NCBI RefSeq assembly: GCF_029242675.1
Contig: NZ_JAQWTM010000084.1
Location: forward strand, 1-52,593
Reading direction: 5' to 3'
Origin: Flavobacterium sp.
GTDB taxonomy: Bacteria; Bacteroidota; Bacteroidia; Flavobacteriales; Flavobacteriaceae
Length of the DNA stretch: 52,593 bases
Of the stretch, positions 8,163 through 16,239 are shown in pieces (the first letter of the stretch is position 1; every line of letters begins with the position of its first letter). Below the pieces are notes generated by a model. That model made no database searches and was not told the origin of the DNA. It was given only the letters and a program-made list of their open reading frames with translations. Position numbers and translations under genes: made by a program.

Positions 8163-8645
8163 ATGATTATAATGATTGCAGCCGCCGCAGAAAACAATGC
8201 GCTTGGCAAAAACAATGATTTAGTTTGGCACTTACCTAATGACTTTAAAAGATTTAAAGCTTTAACTTCTGGTCATCATATTATAATGGGACGAAAAACA
8301 TTTGAAAGTTTTCCAAAACCCTTACCCAACAGAACCCACATTGTAATAAGCAGACAAAAGGATTATGCTCCTGAAGGCTGTATAGTGGTAAATAGTATGA
8401 AAGAAGCTCTTGCTGCATGCCCTAAGGAAGAAGACATTTTTATAATTGGTGGAGGTGAAATCTATACTTTAGGAATAGCCTTGGCAGATAAAATTGAACT
8501 AACTTTAGTCCACGAAACCTTTGAGGCCGATGCCTTTTTTCCTGTAATAAAAGAAGAAGACTGGAGGTTAGACCAAGCAGAGAGGCATTTAAAAGATGAC
8601 AAACATCAATACGACTACACTTATCAAACTTATGTTCGCAAATAA
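8163..8645 (+). CDS. folA: Dihydrofolate reductase
   Basis: 160 residues. Reduces dihydrofolate to tetrahydrofolate with NADPH, closing the cycle with thymidylate synthase. Seen: IAAAAENNALGKNNDLVWHLP (start; the WHLP active-site loop), DFKRFKALT with the substrate-site acid Asp about 27, HIIMGRKTFESF (NADPH-binding), and FIIGGGEIYTLGI (GGxxIY motif). It ends in a strong terminator, so it closes the 2TM-folA unit. Confidence 0.96.
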   Translation: MIIMIAAAAENNALGKNNDLVWHLPNDFKRFKALTSGHHIIMGRKTFESFPKPLPNRTHIVISRQKDYAPEGCIVVNSMKEALAACPKEEDIFIIGGGEIYTLGIALADKIELTLVHETFEADAFFPVIKEEDWRLDQAERHLKDDKHQYDYTYQTYVRK

Positions 8646-8675
8646 AAAAACACCCAATCAAGGGTGTTTTTTTTT
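8646..8675 (+). terminator. Rho-independent terminator after folA
   Basis: ACACCC / GGGTGT stem (8650-8655 / 8662-8667), extended by flanking A and T runs, 6-base loop, followed by a T run. The A run on the other side lets it also act on the convergent small membrane gene. Confidence 0.85.
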
Positions 8676-8711
8676 CTAATTCAAAATCAATCAATGACGG
8701 GAAATAACGAA

Positions 8712-9029
8712 CTACTCTTGAAACATTATTTGATAACATAAAATGAGAATTACAAATGCTAACAATATCCCCGAGATAAAGATGATAGCATTTGCTGTTT
8801 TTTGAGAGTACATCTCAAAGAAGCCTTTAATACCAAATACCACAAAGGCACTAAAGACAAAGAAAATTAAAATTTCCAAAAACAAATTTAATCCTAAGAA
8901 CGTATTTCGCGTTGAGTTTAGGCAACTGCTTTGTAAAACAGTACCTTCCAAACTAGTTACCAGAACAAGTGAAATTAGTAACGCAAAACCTAACCACTTG
9001 ATTTGGCCCATTAAATCCCTATTAATCAT
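8712..9029 (-). CDS. Small integral membrane protein of unknown function
   Basis: 105 residues with three hydrophobic stretches (about 10-27, 46-68 and 80-101) separated by short polar loops, one with a cysteine and SLNSTRN-like region. I do not recognise a family. It is convergent with folA and shares its terminator region. The ATG at 9029 is chosen because the ORF is complete from there; the next ATG (MGQIKW, 9011) is also possible. Codon use looks like that of the neighbours, so I treat it as a real gene with moderate confidence. Confidence 0.6.
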   Translation of the reverse strand: MINRDLMGQIKWLGFALLISLVLVTSLEGTVLQSSCLNSTRNTFLGLNLFLEILIFFVFSAFVVFGIKGFFEMYSQKTANAIIFISGILLAFVILILCYQIMFQE

Positions 9030-9196
9030 TGACTTTTTGATTTATGTAAAATTCTACATAATAAAAGAGATGCACAATACCCACTTTTAGTGATTTTTCA
9101 TTTTTCTTATTTTCAATTATTACTACCTAGATACTTTTCCTTAAATTGCTTTGGTAGTGAATAGCGCTTTTAGCTTAATAATATATTGGATTATAG

Positions 9197-9204
9197 TATC
9201 TTTG
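9197..9204 (+). promoter_or_regulatory. Probable -7 element of the ubiE-porT promoter
   Basis: TATCTTTG, 15 bases before the ubiE ATG, matches TAnnTTTG. No good -33 element is visible at the expected distance. It would give a very short leader. Confidence 0.5.
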
Positions 9205-9218
9205 TAAAAAAATAAAAA

Positions 9219-9950
9219 ATGTCAAAAAATATTACTCCATATAAAGACTCAGGATTAGGAAAAAAAGAGCAAGTTGCTCAAATGTTTGACACTATTTCTG
9301 GAAATTATGATAATTTAAATCGTGTTATTTCATTTGGAATAGACATCAAATGGCGTAAAAAAGTACTCAAAATAGTTAACGATGCGAAACCTAAAACCAT
9401 TTTAGACATCGCTACGGGAACAGGAGATTTAGCTATATTAATGGCTGAAACCAAAGCACCAAAAATTATTGGGTTAGATATTTCAGCAGGTATGCTAGAG
9501 GTTGGTGTTAAGAAAATAGCCGATAAGAACTTATCAAAAACGATAGAAATGGTTTTAGGTGACTCTGAAAACATGCCTTTTGATACTGATTATTTCGATG
9601 CAGTAACTGTTGCATTTGGAGTAAGAAACTTTGAAAATCTAGAAAAAGGACTTACCGAAATTCTAAGAGTATTAAAGCCAGAGGGTGTTTTTGTGATTTT
9701 AGAAACCTCAGTACCGGATAAAACTCCATACAAACAAGGGTATCAGTTTTACAGTAAAAACATTCTTCCCCTAATTGGTAAGCTGTTTTCAAAAGACAAT
9801 GCGGCCTACGGTTACCTATCCGAATCTGCTGCAGCATTTCCTTATGGTGAGACGTTGAACAATATTTTAAGAAAAGTTGGGTTTATAGATGTAGTTGCTA
9901 TGCCACAAACGCTTGGTGTCGCCACCATATATATTGCATCAAAAAAATAA
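9219..9950 (+). CDS. ubiE: Demethylmenaquinone methyltransferase (UbiE/MenG)
   Basis: 243 residues. SAM-dependent methylation of demethylmenaquinone to menaquinone, the last step of menaquinone synthesis. Class I methyltransferase motif I is LDIATGTGD (residues 62-70), followed by [12 protein letters not shown] and the UbiE-typical [17 protein letters not shown] and [13 protein letters not shown] stretches. The N-terminal [20 protein letters not shown] is the family signature. Bacteroidota respire with menaquinone, so the ubiquinone activity in the family name is probably not used. porT follows after 17 bases. Confidence 0.95.
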   Translation: MSKNITPYKDSGLGKKEQVAQMFDTISGNYDNLNRVISFGIDIKWRKKVLKIVNDAKPKTILDIATGTGDLAILMAETKAPKIIGLDISAGMLEVGVKKIADKNLSKTIEMVLGDSENMPFDTDYFDAVTVAFGVRNFENLEKGLTEILRVLKPEGVFVILETSVPDKTPYKQGYQFYSKNILPLIGKLFSKDNAAYGYLSESAAAFPYGETLNNILRKVGFIDVVAMPQTLGVATIYIASKK

Positions 9951-9967
9951 ACAAAGCTTTCGCAAAA

Positions 9968-10669
9968 ATGAAAAAAATAGCAGTCTTTTTAGTTCTACTA
10001 CTCTGCAGTTTCGGATATGGTCAAACAAAAGGCATGTTCAGCAAGGATCCGATCGTTAATTTAGAAAATTTTCAAAAACAAAAAGTGTATTTTGGATACT
10101 ACCTTGGCTTTAACTCCTTTGATTTTAAAATAGATTATAAAACTGTAGGACCGGACATTCAAACCAAAAAATCAACAGGTTTCAACGTTGGAATTGTGGG
10201 AGATTTAAAACTGCAAGAATATATTAATCTGCGTTTTGAGCCGGGATTGTACTATACAAAAAGAGATTTGAACTACCCCAATTTTTCAAGAGAAATTGAC
10301 CGAATTAGAGAGGTGAATAGTACTTATATCCATTTTCCGCTTTTACTAAAATTCTCTTCTTTACGAACGGGTAACATTAGGCCTTACCTCGTTGGCGGAG
10401 TTTCGGCAACATTAAACTTATCTAGCAATTCTAAATCGATAGACGACAACTCCCAACAACGATTTAGGGTAAAACCTTGGACTACTAATTATGAAGTTGG
10501 CTTGGGAATCGACATTTTTTCAGAATACTTTATTTTCTCTCCTTCTATTCGAGGTTTGATAGGAATTAATGATGAATTAATACGAGATAACGACCCAAAC
10601 AGCCCTTGGACTGGAAACATTCAATCCCTAAAATCAAGAGCGATTTTAATCAATTTCACCTTTCATTAA
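9968..10669 (+). CDS. porT: PorT/SprT outer-membrane protein of the type IX secretion system
   Basis: 233 residues. A signal peptide (residues 1-18, ending FGYGQ) is followed by a beta-barrel of the PorT family: VYFGYYLGFNSFDFKI (about 38-53), GFNVGIVGDLKLQEYINLRF, then alternating strands ending in a terminal phenylalanine-histidine (INFTFH). PorT was defined in Porphyromonas gingivalis as needed for secretion of gingipains, and the flavobacterial orthologue is SprT. Position right after ubiE fits the flavobacterial arrangement as I recall it. A T9SS cargo with a sorting domain lies at 50-52.6 kb in the same window. Other T9SS components are not here. Confidence 0.85.
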   Translation: MKKIAVFLVLLLCSFGYGQTKGMFSKDPIVNLENFQKQKVYFGYYLGFNSFDFKIDYKTVGPDIQTKKSTGFNVGIVGDLKLQEYINLRFEPGLYYTKRDLNYPNFSREIDRIREVNSTYIHFPLLLKFSSLRTGNIRPYLVGGVSATLNLSSNSKSIDDNSQQRFRVKPWTTNYEVGLGIDIFSEYFIFSPSIRGLIGINDELIRDNDPNSPWTGNIQSLKSRAILINFTFH

Positions 10670-10689
10670 TTTCACTTTCCAGAAAGTAA

Positions 10690-11421
10690 TTACAAGGAAG
10701 CTCTCTTAAATTCACTCAACACAATTGCGGTGGCGGTGGCTACATTTAAACTTTCAGTCTTTTGAATGGAGCCAAAGCGAGGTATAGATAAACGGTGACT
10801 CACAATCGCTTCAATCTCTTTTGAAATTCCATTCGCTTCATTACCCATTACGATGATACCTTCTTTAGGTAAGGTAGTTTTGTATATAGTTTCGCCGTCC
10901 ATAAAGGTACCAAACACCTCTAATTTAGCTGTTTCTAAATAGTCTTTTAAATCTAAATAGCTTACGTTGACCCGAGAAATAGATCCCATAGTGGCTTGTA
11001 CAACTTTTGGATTGTAAACATCTACCGTTTCCTTTGAACATACTATTTGTTGAATACCAAACCAGTCACAAAGGCGTAAAATAGTACCCATGTTTCCCGG
11101 ATCTCTAATCGAATCTAGCGCTACGATTAAACCAGTATTTGATAGCGGTTTTTCACTACCCATCTTAAAAATTGCCAAGCAAGTATTTGGGGTAGCCAAA
11201 GCCGTTATCTTTTTTAGATCAGCCTGATCGATTATTGTTTTTTTATCACTTGAAACAGATGGAAAGTCGTTCTCGGTAGTGTACAAATGAATCAGCTCAA
11301 AGTTAGATAGTACCAATTCCTGAATCACTTTTATGCCTTCGGCAAAAAACATTTGATTGGCAATGCGATACTTTTTTTGCTGTAAACTAGTTATTAGTTT
11401 TATTTGGTTTTTACTAACCAT
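10690..11421 (-). CDS. TrmH/SpoU family RNA 2'-O-methyltransferase
   Basis: 243 residues from ATG 11421 (MVSKNQIKLITSLQQKKYR). A substrate-binding N-terminal region is followed by the SpoU knot domain: LDSIRDPGNMGTILRLCDWF (motif 1), GIIVMGNEANGISKEI (motif 2) and SLNVATATAIVLSEF (motif 3). It methylates ribose in rRNA or tRNA; the exact target nucleotide cannot be read from the sequence. The frame is open upstream to 11598, but that stretch overlaps the opposite-strand lipoprotein gene and is not family-like, so the downstream start is used. Convergent with porT and divergent from the TamA-like gene. Confidence 0.9.
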   Translation of the reverse strand: MVSKNQIKLITSLQQKKYRIANQMFFAEGIKVIQELVLSNFELIHLYTTENDFPSVSSDKKTIIDQADLKKITALATPNTCLAIFKMGSEKPLSNTGLIVALDSIRDPGNMGTILRLCDWFGIQQIVCSKETVDVYNPKVVQATMGSISRVNVSYLDLKDYLETAKLEVFGTFMDGETIYKTTLPKEGIIVMGNEANGISKEIEAIVSHRLSIPRFGSIQKTESLNVATATAIVLSEFKRASL

Positions 11422-11438
11422 AAAAATATGTACTTTTG
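11403..11438 (+). promoter_or_regulatory. Promoter of the BamA/TamA-like gene
   Basis: TTTG at 11403-11406, 24-base spacer, TACTTTTG at 11431-11438. Transcription would begin near 11445, after every upstream in-frame ATG, so translation should start at the TTG at 11459. Confidence 0.65.
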
Positions 11439-11458
11439 AATTAAATATTTTGGAACAC

Positions 11459-14023
11459 TTGAAAAAAATCTTAACAAAAATATCATTATTTATTCTAATA
11501 GGGATAATTATATCTGCATGTGACGCTGAAAAAAGAGTCCCTGCCGAAAAAAGACTTCTTACTAAAAATGAAATTCTAGTTAATGACAAGAAAATCAACG
11601 ATGAAATCGTATTTAATCAACTGTATCAAAAACCAAACAGTAGTTTATTTTTAGGATACAAATTACGTCTTCATTTGTACAACTTGGCCAATTTAAATCC
11701 GGATTCCACTTATCAAGCTAAATTCGACAAAAATCCAGGTAAATATGAAAGAAAATCGAAGTGGTTATCAGCGAAACAAGTAGACCGTTTAGGAAAATCA
11801 TTCTGGTACCACGGCATTCACGACTTTTTAAAAAGAACAGGCGAACCTCCGGTCATTATTGATAGTGCAAAAACTACAAAATCACTACTGCGACTTAAAT
11901 ACTATTACTTTAATGATGGCTATTTTGATGTTGCCACAAAAGCTTCAGTAGACACAACAAGTCCTAAACGAGCTGCTGTAAAATATCTAGTTAACACGGG
12001 AGCGGCTTATTTACTGGATACCATTAAAGCAACAATTACAACACCCGCTTTAGATTCCTTGTTCCAATCTAAAAAAGAAAGTTCGGCCTTGAAATCAGGG
12101 CATCAATATAGGACTATAGATTTTGAAGAAGAGCGAACACGAATCGCGACGCAATTTAGAAATAATGGAGCTTATTATTTCCAACCCACTTATGTTAATT
12201 TTGACATCGATACTATTGGTAAAAAAAAGAAGGCTGATGTCAATTTAATCATTAATGATTATTCCTACCAAGACAAAGATTCCACTCGAACAACTCCTTT
12301 TAAATTGTATACCATAAGTGACGTAAACATATACACTGATTACAATTCGAACAAAGAGTCGCAACGCATTACAGATAGCCTAAGTTACAAGAACTTTAAT
12401 TTGTACAGCCACAGCAAATTAAAATACAAGCCTGCTGCCATTACTGATGCTATATTTATTAGCAAAGGAAGTTTATTTGCCGACAACAAAACGGTGTTAA
12501 CGAGCAGGTATTTAAATAATCTTAAAATTTTTAATTACCCTACAATTAAATACGAGGTCGATAGTCGAGATTCAACCGCCAGCTCCTTAATTGCTAAAAT
12601 TTATTTAACGCCCCGCAAAAAATATAGTTTTGGAGCCTCTTTTGACATAACGCACTCGAACATTCAAGATATTGGAATCGCTTTTAGTCCCTCCATGACC
12701 GTACGTAATGTTTTCAATGGTGCCGAAACGTTGCAACTATCCGGAAGAGCTAATATAGGTTCGTCTAAAGATTTAGCCAATCCAAACAATCAATTTTTTA
12801 ATGTTTCAGAATACGGGGTAGACTTGTCCTTAAATATACCAAGAATTTTTCTGCCTTTCTCTACCGAAAAAATCATTCCAAAGAGTATGATTCCTTCATC
12901 AGTAATTTCATTGGGTATTGCAAGACAAACAAACATAGGTCTCGACAAAGAAAATTTTACAGGTGCGATCTCTTACAATTGGAATCCAAAAAAGAACAAT
13001 ACCGCTCGATTTGACCTACTTAATGCTCAATTCGTACGCAACCTAAATCCAAATAATTATTTTAATGTGTATCGATCTTCGTACGATGCCTTAAATGCTA
13101 TTGGAAAAACATTCAACACGAACAACAATTATTTTGACAATACTACTGATAGAAACTTAATTATTCAATCAGGAACGACAGGGTTCACTAATGCCGTACT
13201 CAACAATGCCACAGCATTAACATCAGGAGATGATGAGTATCAGTCCGTAAAAAGTATTGAGGAAAGAAGAATACGATTGACGGAGAATGACTTCATATTA
13301 GCTACAAGCTTTTCTTTTACGAAAACCACCAAAAAGGATTTACAAGACAAGTCATTCTATCAATTTAAAACCAAAATTGAGTCTGCTGGATCCCTACTTT
13401 CACTTATAGCTAATGTTTCCAATCAATCTGTAAATGCAAATGGGAATCGAGAAATATTCAATTTAGAATATTCGGAATATATTAAAACTGAGTTTGACTA
13501 CATTAAACATTGGGATCTTTCTAAGGAAAAAGTTCTGGCGATACGCAGCTTTTTTGGAATTGCAATTCCTTTCGGGAATTCTGATAATATACCCTTTTCT
13601 CGAAGTTATTTCTCAGGTGGATCTAATGATAATCGCGCATGGCAACCTTACAGTTTAGGACCTGGAAGCAGTGGAGCTCTAAATGATTTCAACGAGGCTA
13701 ATATGAAAATTGCTTTTAGTTCGGAATTCCGCTTTCGATTATTTGGCGATCTAAAAGGGGCTTTATTTGCTGATGCGGGTAATATTTGGAACGTTAGCGA
13801 TAATGTCACGGATCCAAAATCAACATTCAATGGATTTAGTAGTTTAAAAGACTTAGCGCTTGGTTCCGGATTTGGATTGCGGTATGATTTGACCTTTTTA
13901 GTGGTCCGATTTGACTTTGGATTTAAAACGTATGATCCTGCCAATGAATCGGGAAAAAAATGGTTTAGGCAGTACAACTTTGCGAACACAGTTTTAAATT
14001 TTGGAATAAATTACCCTTTCTAA
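11459..14023 (+). CDS. BamA/TamA (Omp85) family outer-membrane lipoprotein
   Basis: 854 residues when started at TTG 11459. The start (read fMet-KKILTKISLFILI) gives a lipoprotein signal peptide ending ISAC, so Cys21 or near it would be lipidated. Residues about 25-370 hold POTRA-like modules (VNTGAAYLLDTIKATI, KLYTISDVNIYTD), and about 390-854 a C-terminal Omp85 barrel with GASFDITHSNIQDIGIAFSP, RSYFSGGSNDNRAWQPYSLG (the conserved barrel-loop region) and a final strand ending GINYPF. Omp85 proteins insert or translocate outer-membrane proteins; a TamA-like role is inferred. A longer frame opens at 11357 but would overlap the TrmH gene and begin before the promoter. The lipid anchor is unusual compared with proteobacterial BamA/TamA. 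Confidence 0.88.
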   Translation: MKKILTKISLFILIGIIISACDAEKRVPAEKRLLTKNEILVNDKKINDEIVFNQLYQKPNSSLFLGYKLRLHLYNLANLNPDSTYQAKFDKNPGKYERKSKWLSAKQVDRLGKSFWYHGIHDFLKRTGEPPVIIDSAKTTKSLLRLKYYYFNDGYFDVATKASVDTTSPKRAAVKYLVNTGAAYLLDTIKATITTPALDSLFQSKKESSALKSGHQYRTIDFEEERTRIATQFRNNGAYYFQPTYVNFDIDTIGKKKKADVNLIINDYSYQDKDSTRTTPFKLYTISDVNIYTDYNSNKESQRITDSLSYKNFNLYSHSKLKYKPAAITDAIFISKGSLFADNKTVLTSRYLNNLKIFNYPTIKYEVDSRDSTASSLIAKIYLTPRKKYSFGASFDITHSNIQDIGIAFSPSMTVRNVFNGAETLQLSGRANIGSSKDLANPNNQFFNVSEYGVDLSLNIPRIFLPFSTEKIIPKSMIPSSVISLGIARQTNIGLDKENFTGAISYNWNPKKNNTARFDLLNAQFVRNLNPNNYFNVYRSSYDALNAIGKTFNTNNNYFDNTTDRNLIIQSGTTGFTNAVLNNATALTSGDDEYQSVKSIEERRIRLTENDFILATSFSFTKTTKKDLQDKSFYQFKTKIESAGSLLSLIANVSNQSVNANGNREIFNLEYSEYIKTEFDYIKHWDLSKEKVLAIRSFFGIAIPFGNSDNIPFSRSYFSGGSNDNRAWQPYSLGPGSSGALNDFNEANMKIAFSSEFRFRLFGDLKGALFADAGNIWNVSDNVTDPKSTFNGFSSLKDLALGSGFGLRYDLTFLVVRFDFGFKTYDPANESGKKWFRQYNFANTVLNFGINYPF

Positions 14024-14037
14024 TGCTAATTAATTCC

Positions 14038-14045
14038 TATTTTTG
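14038..14045 (+). promoter_or_regulatory. Probable -7 element of the fbaA promoter
   Basis: TATTTTTG, 44 bases before the fbaA ATG; no convincing -33 element at 17-24 bases. Confidence 0.5.
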
Positions 14046-14089
14046 CTGTCTGAAACTAAAAACAAAAGAACCAACTAAAAAAAATTAAA

Positions 14090-15157
14090 ATGGGACACAA
14101 TATCAAACCGGGCGTTGCCACAGGAGATCAAGTACAGGAAATTTTTAATTATGCAAAAGAAAAAGGCTTTGCACTACCTGCAGTAAATGTAACAGGATCT
14201 AATACGGTAAACGCTGTGTTAGAAACAGCAGCAAAGTTAAACGCACCAGTTATTATTCAATTTTCTAATGGAGGAGCACAATTCAACGCTGGAAAAGGAT
14301 TGTCTAACGAAAACGAAAAAGCAGCTATAGCTGGAGGAATCGCAGGTGCCCTACACATTCATACATTGGCAGAAGCCTACGGAGCTACTGTAATACTACA
14401 TACTGATCACTGTGCTAAGAAATTACTACCTTGGATCGACGGTTTATTAGATGCCTCTGAAAAACATTTCGCTGCTACAGGAAAACCACTTTTTAGCTCT
14501 CACATGATCGACTTATCAGAAGAGCCAATCGAAGAAAATATCGAAATTTGCAAAGGATATTTGGAGCGTATGAGTAAAATGGGAATGACCTTAGAAATCG
14601 AACTTGGAATTACAGGTGGTGAAGAAGATGGTGTAGACAACTCTGATGTTGACAGTTCAAAATTATACACGCAACCTGAAGAAGTATCGTATGCATACGA
14701 AGAACTTTCTAAAATAAGCCCAAAATTTACAATTGCAGCTGCTTTTGGAAATGTACATGGCGTGTACAAACCAGGAAACGTAAAATTGACTCCGAAAATC
14801 CTAAAAAACTCTCAAGATTACGTTCAAAATAAATTCAACACAGGACACAATCCAGTTGATTTTGTTTTCCATGGAGGATCAGGATCTACACTTGAAGAAA
14901 TTAGAGAAGGAATTAGCTACGGAGTAATAAAAATGAATATTGACACGGATTTACAATTTGCTTTTACAGAAGGTATTCGTGATTATATGGTTAAAAATCT
15001 TGAGTACTTAAAAACTCAAATTGGAAACCCAGATGGTGCTGATGTGCCTAACAAAAAATATTACGACCCAAGAAAATGGTTGCGTGAAAGCGAAATCACT
15101 TTTAATACTAGATTAGAGCAAGCGTTTGCCGACTTGAACAACGTGAATACATTATAA
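14090..15157 (+). CDS. fbaA: Class II fructose-bisphosphate aldolase
   Basis: 355 residues, close to the 359 of E. coli FbaA. Zinc-dependent cleavage and condensation of fructose-1,6-bisphosphate in glycolysis and gluconeogenesis. The metal/catalytic HTDHC motif is at 104-108 (Asp106, His107), the ELGITGGEEDGVDN loop near 171-184, NVHGVYKPGNVKL (about 222-234) and VFHGGSGST (about 260-268), which binds phosphate. Its own promoter element precedes it and a low-complexity gap separates it from accD. Confidence 0.97.
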   Translation: MGHNIKPGVATGDQVQEIFNYAKEKGFALPAVNVTGSNTVNAVLETAAKLNAPVIIQFSNGGAQFNAGKGLSNENEKAAIAGGIAGALHIHTLAEAYGATVILHTDHCAKKLLPWIDGLLDASEKHFAATGKPLFSSHMIDLSEEPIEENIEICKGYLERMSKMGMTLEIELGITGGEEDGVDNSDVDSSKLYTQPEEVSYAYEELSKISPKFTIAAAFGNVHGVYKPGNVKLTPKILKNSQDYVQNKFNTGHNPVDFVFHGGSGSTLEEIREGISYGVIKMNIDTDLQFAFTEGIRDYMVKNLEYLKTQIGNPDGADVPNKKYYDPRKWLRESEITFNTRLEQAFADLNNVNTL

Positions 15158-15268
15158 AATAGTGTACAGTAGGCAGTTTCTAGTAGACAGTTTAAATCAT
15201 TTACACTGAACACTTCAACTAATTACAAACACTAAACAATTGATTACTGAACACTGAATACTAGAAAA
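15158..15268. repeat. Degenerate short tandem words between fbaA and accD
   Basis: Contains two near-identical 12-mers (AGTAGGCAGTTT at 15168-15179, AGTAGACAGTTT at 15182-15193) and two copies of ACTGAACACT (15205-15214 and 15246-15255), the second continuing GAATACT. No gene. The pattern resembles slipped or decayed tandem sequence. Confidence 0.5.
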
Positions 15269-16123
15269 ATGGCTTGGTTTAAAAGAAAAGAAAAAGGAAT
15301 TACGACTGCTACCGAAGACAAGATGGACGTTCCTAAGGGACTTTGGTACAAATCTCCAACAGGTAAAATTATCGATGCTGACGAACTAGAACGCAATTTA
15401 TTTGTAAGTCCTGAGGACGGTTTTCACGTTAGAATTGGAAGTAGTACTTATTTTGAAATTTTGTTTGACAACAACGAATTTAAAGAGTTGGACAAAAACC
15501 TAACCTCGAAAGATCCTTTGCATTTTGTTGATACTAAAAAGTATGCAGACCGTTTGAAAGATGTAATGGAGAAGACCAAATTAAAAGACGCAGTGCGAAC
15601 AGCTGTTGGTAAATCCAAAGGAAAAGATGTAGTGATTTGCTGCATGGATTTCGCCTTTATTGGTGGTTCGATGGGAGCGGTAGTTGGAGAAAAAATTGCT
15701 AGAGGAATTGATCATGCAATCAAGCACAAACTTCCGTTTGTAATGATTTCAAAATCAGGTGGAGCTCGTATGATGGAAGCCGCTTACTCTTTAATGCAGT
15801 TAGCAAAAACTTCTGTTAAGTTAGCGCAGTTAGCTGAAGCTAAATTACCTTATATCTCTTTATGTACTGATCCAACAACAGGTGGAACAACAGCCTCTTA
15901 TGCCATGTTAGGAGATATCAATATCGCTGAACCTGGTGCGTTAATTGGCTTTGCTGGGCCTAGAGTTGTTAAAGACACTACTGGAAATGATTTACCAGAA
16001 GGTTTTCAAACATCAGAATTTTTATTGGAGCACGGTTTCTTAGATTTTATTACACCAAGAAAAGAATTGAAGGACAAAATTAACTTGTACATCGATTTGA
16101 TTCAAAATAACGATGTTAGATAA
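15269..16123 (+). CDS. accD: Acetyl-CoA carboxylase carboxyltransferase, beta subunit (zinc-ribbon cysteines absent)
   Basis: 284 residues. With AccA it transfers CO2 from biotin to acetyl-CoA, giving malonyl-CoA for fatty-acid synthesis. The crotonase-like core is intact: [20 protein letters not shown] (about 126-145), [12 protein letters not shown] and [20 protein letters not shown]. The N-terminal region aligns with the E. coli zinc ribbon, but the four cysteines are replaced: the first CxxC position reads KSPTG (28-32) and the second VSPED (46-50). The ELERNL segment between them is kept. So the fold appears retained without zinc. accA is not in the window. A terminator follows the gene. 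Confidence 0.95.
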   Translation: MAWFKRKEKGITTATEDKMDVPKGLWYKSPTGKIIDADELERNLFVSPEDGFHVRIGSSTYFEILFDNNEFKELDKNLTSKDPLHFVDTKKYADRLKDVMEKTKLKDAVRTAVGKSKGKDVVICCMDFAFIGGSMGAVVGEKIARGIDHAIKHKLPFVMISKSGGARMMEAAYSLMQLAKTSVKLAQLAEAKLPYISLCTDPTTGGTTASYAMLGDINIAEPGALIGFAGPRVVKDTTGNDLPEGFQTSEFLLEHGFLDFITPRKELKDKINLYIDLIQNNDVR

Positions 16124-16143
16124 TTAGTACTTTTATACCATAT

Positions 16144-16174
16144 AAAAAGCCCAAGAAGTATCTTGGGCTTTTTT
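16144..16174 (+). terminator. Rho-independent terminator after accD
   Basis: Stem AAAAAGCCCAAGA / TCTTGGGCTTTTT with a 4-base loop (AGTA). The A/T-rich base of the stem makes it effective on both strands, so it may also serve the convergent permease gene. Confidence 0.88.
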
Positions 16175-16239
16175 ATGCTTGAATATTAAGCTAAAAACTT
16201 AAAAAGTCAATTTGTTTTGCAACAAAAGTCGATTATATA

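Noticed and set aside
10670-10689. Terminator between porT and the convergent TrmH gene
   Set aside because: Only a small ACTTTC...GAAAGT hairpin without a T tract; too weak to call.
10690-11598. Longer TrmH reading frame starting at 11598
   Set aside because: The upstream 59 residues overlap the opposite-strand lipoprotein signal region and show no family similarity.
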